A DNA stretch of 6,175 nucleotides, from NCBI GenBank assembly GCA_900754435.1, contig CAAECT010000079.1, positions 1 to 6,175 of the forward strand, in the 5' to 3' direction. The translations under genes were made by a program, and so were the position numbers. Of this stretch, positions 4,913 through 6,175 are shown piece by piece (position 1 is the first letter of the stretch; the number at the start of each line of letters is the position of its first letter). This DNA is from an uncultured Collinsella sp. (GTDB lineage Bacteria; Actinomycetota; Coriobacteriia; Coriobacteriales; Coriobacteriaceae). The notes below the pieces were generated by a model. That model saw nothing but the letters and a program-made list of their open reading frames with translations. It did not search any database and was not told the origin of the DNA.

Positions 4913-6175
4913 ATGCGAAAGCAAATCCATGACAACCCAATCGACCACGACCGCGCGTGCTCGCTCTCTCACGGAACGTGGCGCCGCGTGGGGGCAAAAC
5001 TTGCTTGCGCGGGGGCCTGTGTGCTCATGGTCGGCCAGCTGCTGCTGCCGAGCGTGGCGCTCGCCGCCGAGTGGGTCAACGTCGGCGGCACGCAGTACGA
5101 CGCGGGCACCGCTGCCGGCGACGAGGCGGGAACCTGGTCCTGGGATGGCGCTAACGACATGAAGCTCAACGGCTACGACGGAGGCTCCATCGGCGCCAAG
5201 GGCAACCTCACCATCGGCGTGACGGGCATCAACACCGTAACGGCCGATGCCGGGCAGAGCGCCATTGCTGTTAAGAACGGTAACCTTGCCATTACCGGCG
5301 ACGGCACCCTGAATGCGACGGCCCAGACCGATGTGATTACGGCGATAGGCGACGGCAATGCCGGTGGCGATGTGACCATTGATGGCGCTGACGTTAACGT
5401 GACAGCCACGGGCGGAGCATATGAATCCATTGGTATCCATGCGGCAGCGGGCGACATAGCCATAAAGAATGGTGCTGACGTCCATGTCGAGGCAAAGTCG
5501 AACGCCGATGTCTTTGCAGTCCTTGCCGAAAATGTTCCTCCCAGGCATTCTGCCATCGAGGGTGCACAGGCCGAAGAGGCGGACTACAGCGCCAAACATG
5601 GTGGCTGTATCATGGTGGACAACGCTAAATTAAATGCGACGGCGGGTAATGCAGGGGGCATGTCGGTCGCTCTGTATTCGTTTGGTATTAAGACGGAAAC
5701 ATATTTGAAGATTGCCAACGGGGCGGATGTTTCGCTCGCGACAGGGAGCGCGGGAAAAATCTCGGCTGGTGTTTGGATACGCGTGCAAGACGGGGCGTCA
5801 TGGATACGCGTCAATCGCTCGAACCTCACGGCTCAAGGTGATGCCGGGGCTGATGAGCTTGTAGGGGCAAATCGCAAAGATGTCTATGGAATTTTTTCAC
5901 AGTCTGGCTCCCCGTCGGCTACCCCTCGAATTAGCTTCTTTCAATCAAATGTTGTGGCGTCGGGCTCGACGGCGGCAGTCTATGCCGTCAATATGGGGTC
6001 CTTCAGGGCCCCCTATATCAAACTTGAGGGAGGGTTAAAGATTGCGATTCCCGACGGAGGTACCGTGCGCGACACCGTTGGAAGTGGGCGTGTCATCGGC
6101 GTTCCCGGGTCGTCTGTCATCCAGGACATTAGAACTTCCGACGAGGTCGCCCGTAACGTGGTAATCAGCTCTGGA
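4913..6175 (+). CDS. Secreted/surface protein with beta-helix-like repeats (adhesin-like), 3' end beyond the window
   Basis: The frame is open from ATG 4913 through the last base, giving 421 residues with no stop. A long signal peptide covers about residues 1-51: a polar n-region of some 25 residues with RR at 24-25, a hydrophobic core (about 30-50), and a likely cleavage after VALA (51). The next segment, WSWDGANDMKLNGYDGG (75-91), precedes repeated strand-turn units of the type xIxxGAxVxVxA: KNGNLAITGDGTLNATA (121-137), VTIDGADVNVTA (154-165), IAIKNGADVHVEA (182-194), IMVDNAKLNATA (233-244), LKIANGADVSLAT (265-277) and a weaker copy at 296-308. Such Gly/Asn/Asp-turn repeats suggest a right-handed beta-helix on the cell surface. 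No enzyme motif was recognised. An LPXTG or membrane anchor would be expected off-window. GC falls from about 72% near the start to about 50% further in. Divergent from the LuxR-type regulator, which may control it. Confidence 0.82.
   Translation, partial: MRKQIHDNPIDHDRACSLSHGTWRRVGAKLACAGACVLMVGQLLLPSVALAAEWVNVGGTQYDAGTAAGDEAGTWSWDGANDMKLNGYDGGSIGAKGNLTIGVTGINTVTADAGQSAIAVKNGNLAITGDGTLNATAQTDVITAIGDGNAGGDVTIDGADVNVTATGGAYESIGIHAAAGDIAIKNGADVHVEAKSNADVFAVLAENVPPRHSAIEGAQAEEADYSAKHGGCIMVDNAKLNATAGNAGGMSVALYSFGIKTETYLKIANGADVSLATGSAGKISAGVWIRVQDGASWIRVNRSNLTAQGDAGADELVGANRKDVYGIFSQSGSPSATPRISFFQSNVVASGSTAAVYAVNMGSFRAPYIKLEGGLKIAIPDGGTVRDTVGSGRVIGVPGSSVIQDIRTSDEVARNVVISSG

Noticed and set aside
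4297..4932. A 211-codon + strand frame opposite the regulator
   Set aside because: Antisense to a gene with membrane helices and a clear HTH; the product is Ser/Pro/Ala-rich without a recognisable domain.
4698..4997. N-terminal extension of the LuxR-type protein up to 4997
   Set aside because: The extension is Arg/Pro/Gly-rich, overlaps the start of the divergent gene and lacks a ribosome site, while TTG 4697 has AAAGGA at the right distance.
4694..5599. A 301-codon open frame on the - strand under the surface-protein gene
   Set aside because: The + strand frame has a perfect ribosome site, a signal peptide and repeated motifs; the antisense product shows only mirror composition of the repeats.

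Overview
The window looks like a GC-rich chromosomal segment from an anaerobic gut actinobacterium of the Coriobacteriia, most likely Collinsella or a close relative. The grounds are indirect: high GC, a Tat-type lipoprotein signal, a LuxR-type regulator with a multi-pass membrane domain (a protein type I remember as common in Coriobacteriia), and intergenic GGGACAG-type hairpins. No rRNA or species marker is present, so the assignment is inference.

Left part (1-2892, + strand) is a polar amino-acid ABC uptake operon, complete except for the start of its first gene. The order is ATPase (5' end cut by the window edge, just after Walker A), a Tat/lipobox substrate-binding protein resembling the aspartate/glutamate-binding PEB1 group, and two different permease subunits of the His/Glu/Gln family. 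Gaps are 8, 25 and 3 bases, so the genes are probably co-transcribed. The lipoprotein would capture an acidic amino acid outside the membrane, the two permeases would form a heterodimeric channel, and the ATPase would power import.

Middle part (2894-3616) has a 14-bp-arm hairpin, a cytidylate-kinase-like gene on the + strand, and a strong 16-bp-arm terminator that lies between converging genes and can serve both. The two hairpins share an AAAGGG(G)ACAG core and look like members of one repeat family.

Right part (3615-6175) has two divergent genes. On the - strand is a membrane-embedded LuxR-family regulator with about nine hydrophobic segments followed by a C-terminal GerE-type helix-turn-helix; a TTG start is supported by a well-placed ribosome binding site. 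On the + strand is a secreted or surface protein with a signal peptide and repeated beta-helix-like units. Its frame stays open from 4913 to the window edge, so its 3' end is missing. The 215-base divergent intergenic region contains a perfect 6-3-6 palindrome just upstream of the surface-protein gene, a candidate operator for the neighbouring regulator. This regulator/surface-protein pair is the most interesting part of the window. I see no CRISPR array, RNA gene, insertion sequence or clearly new defence system.
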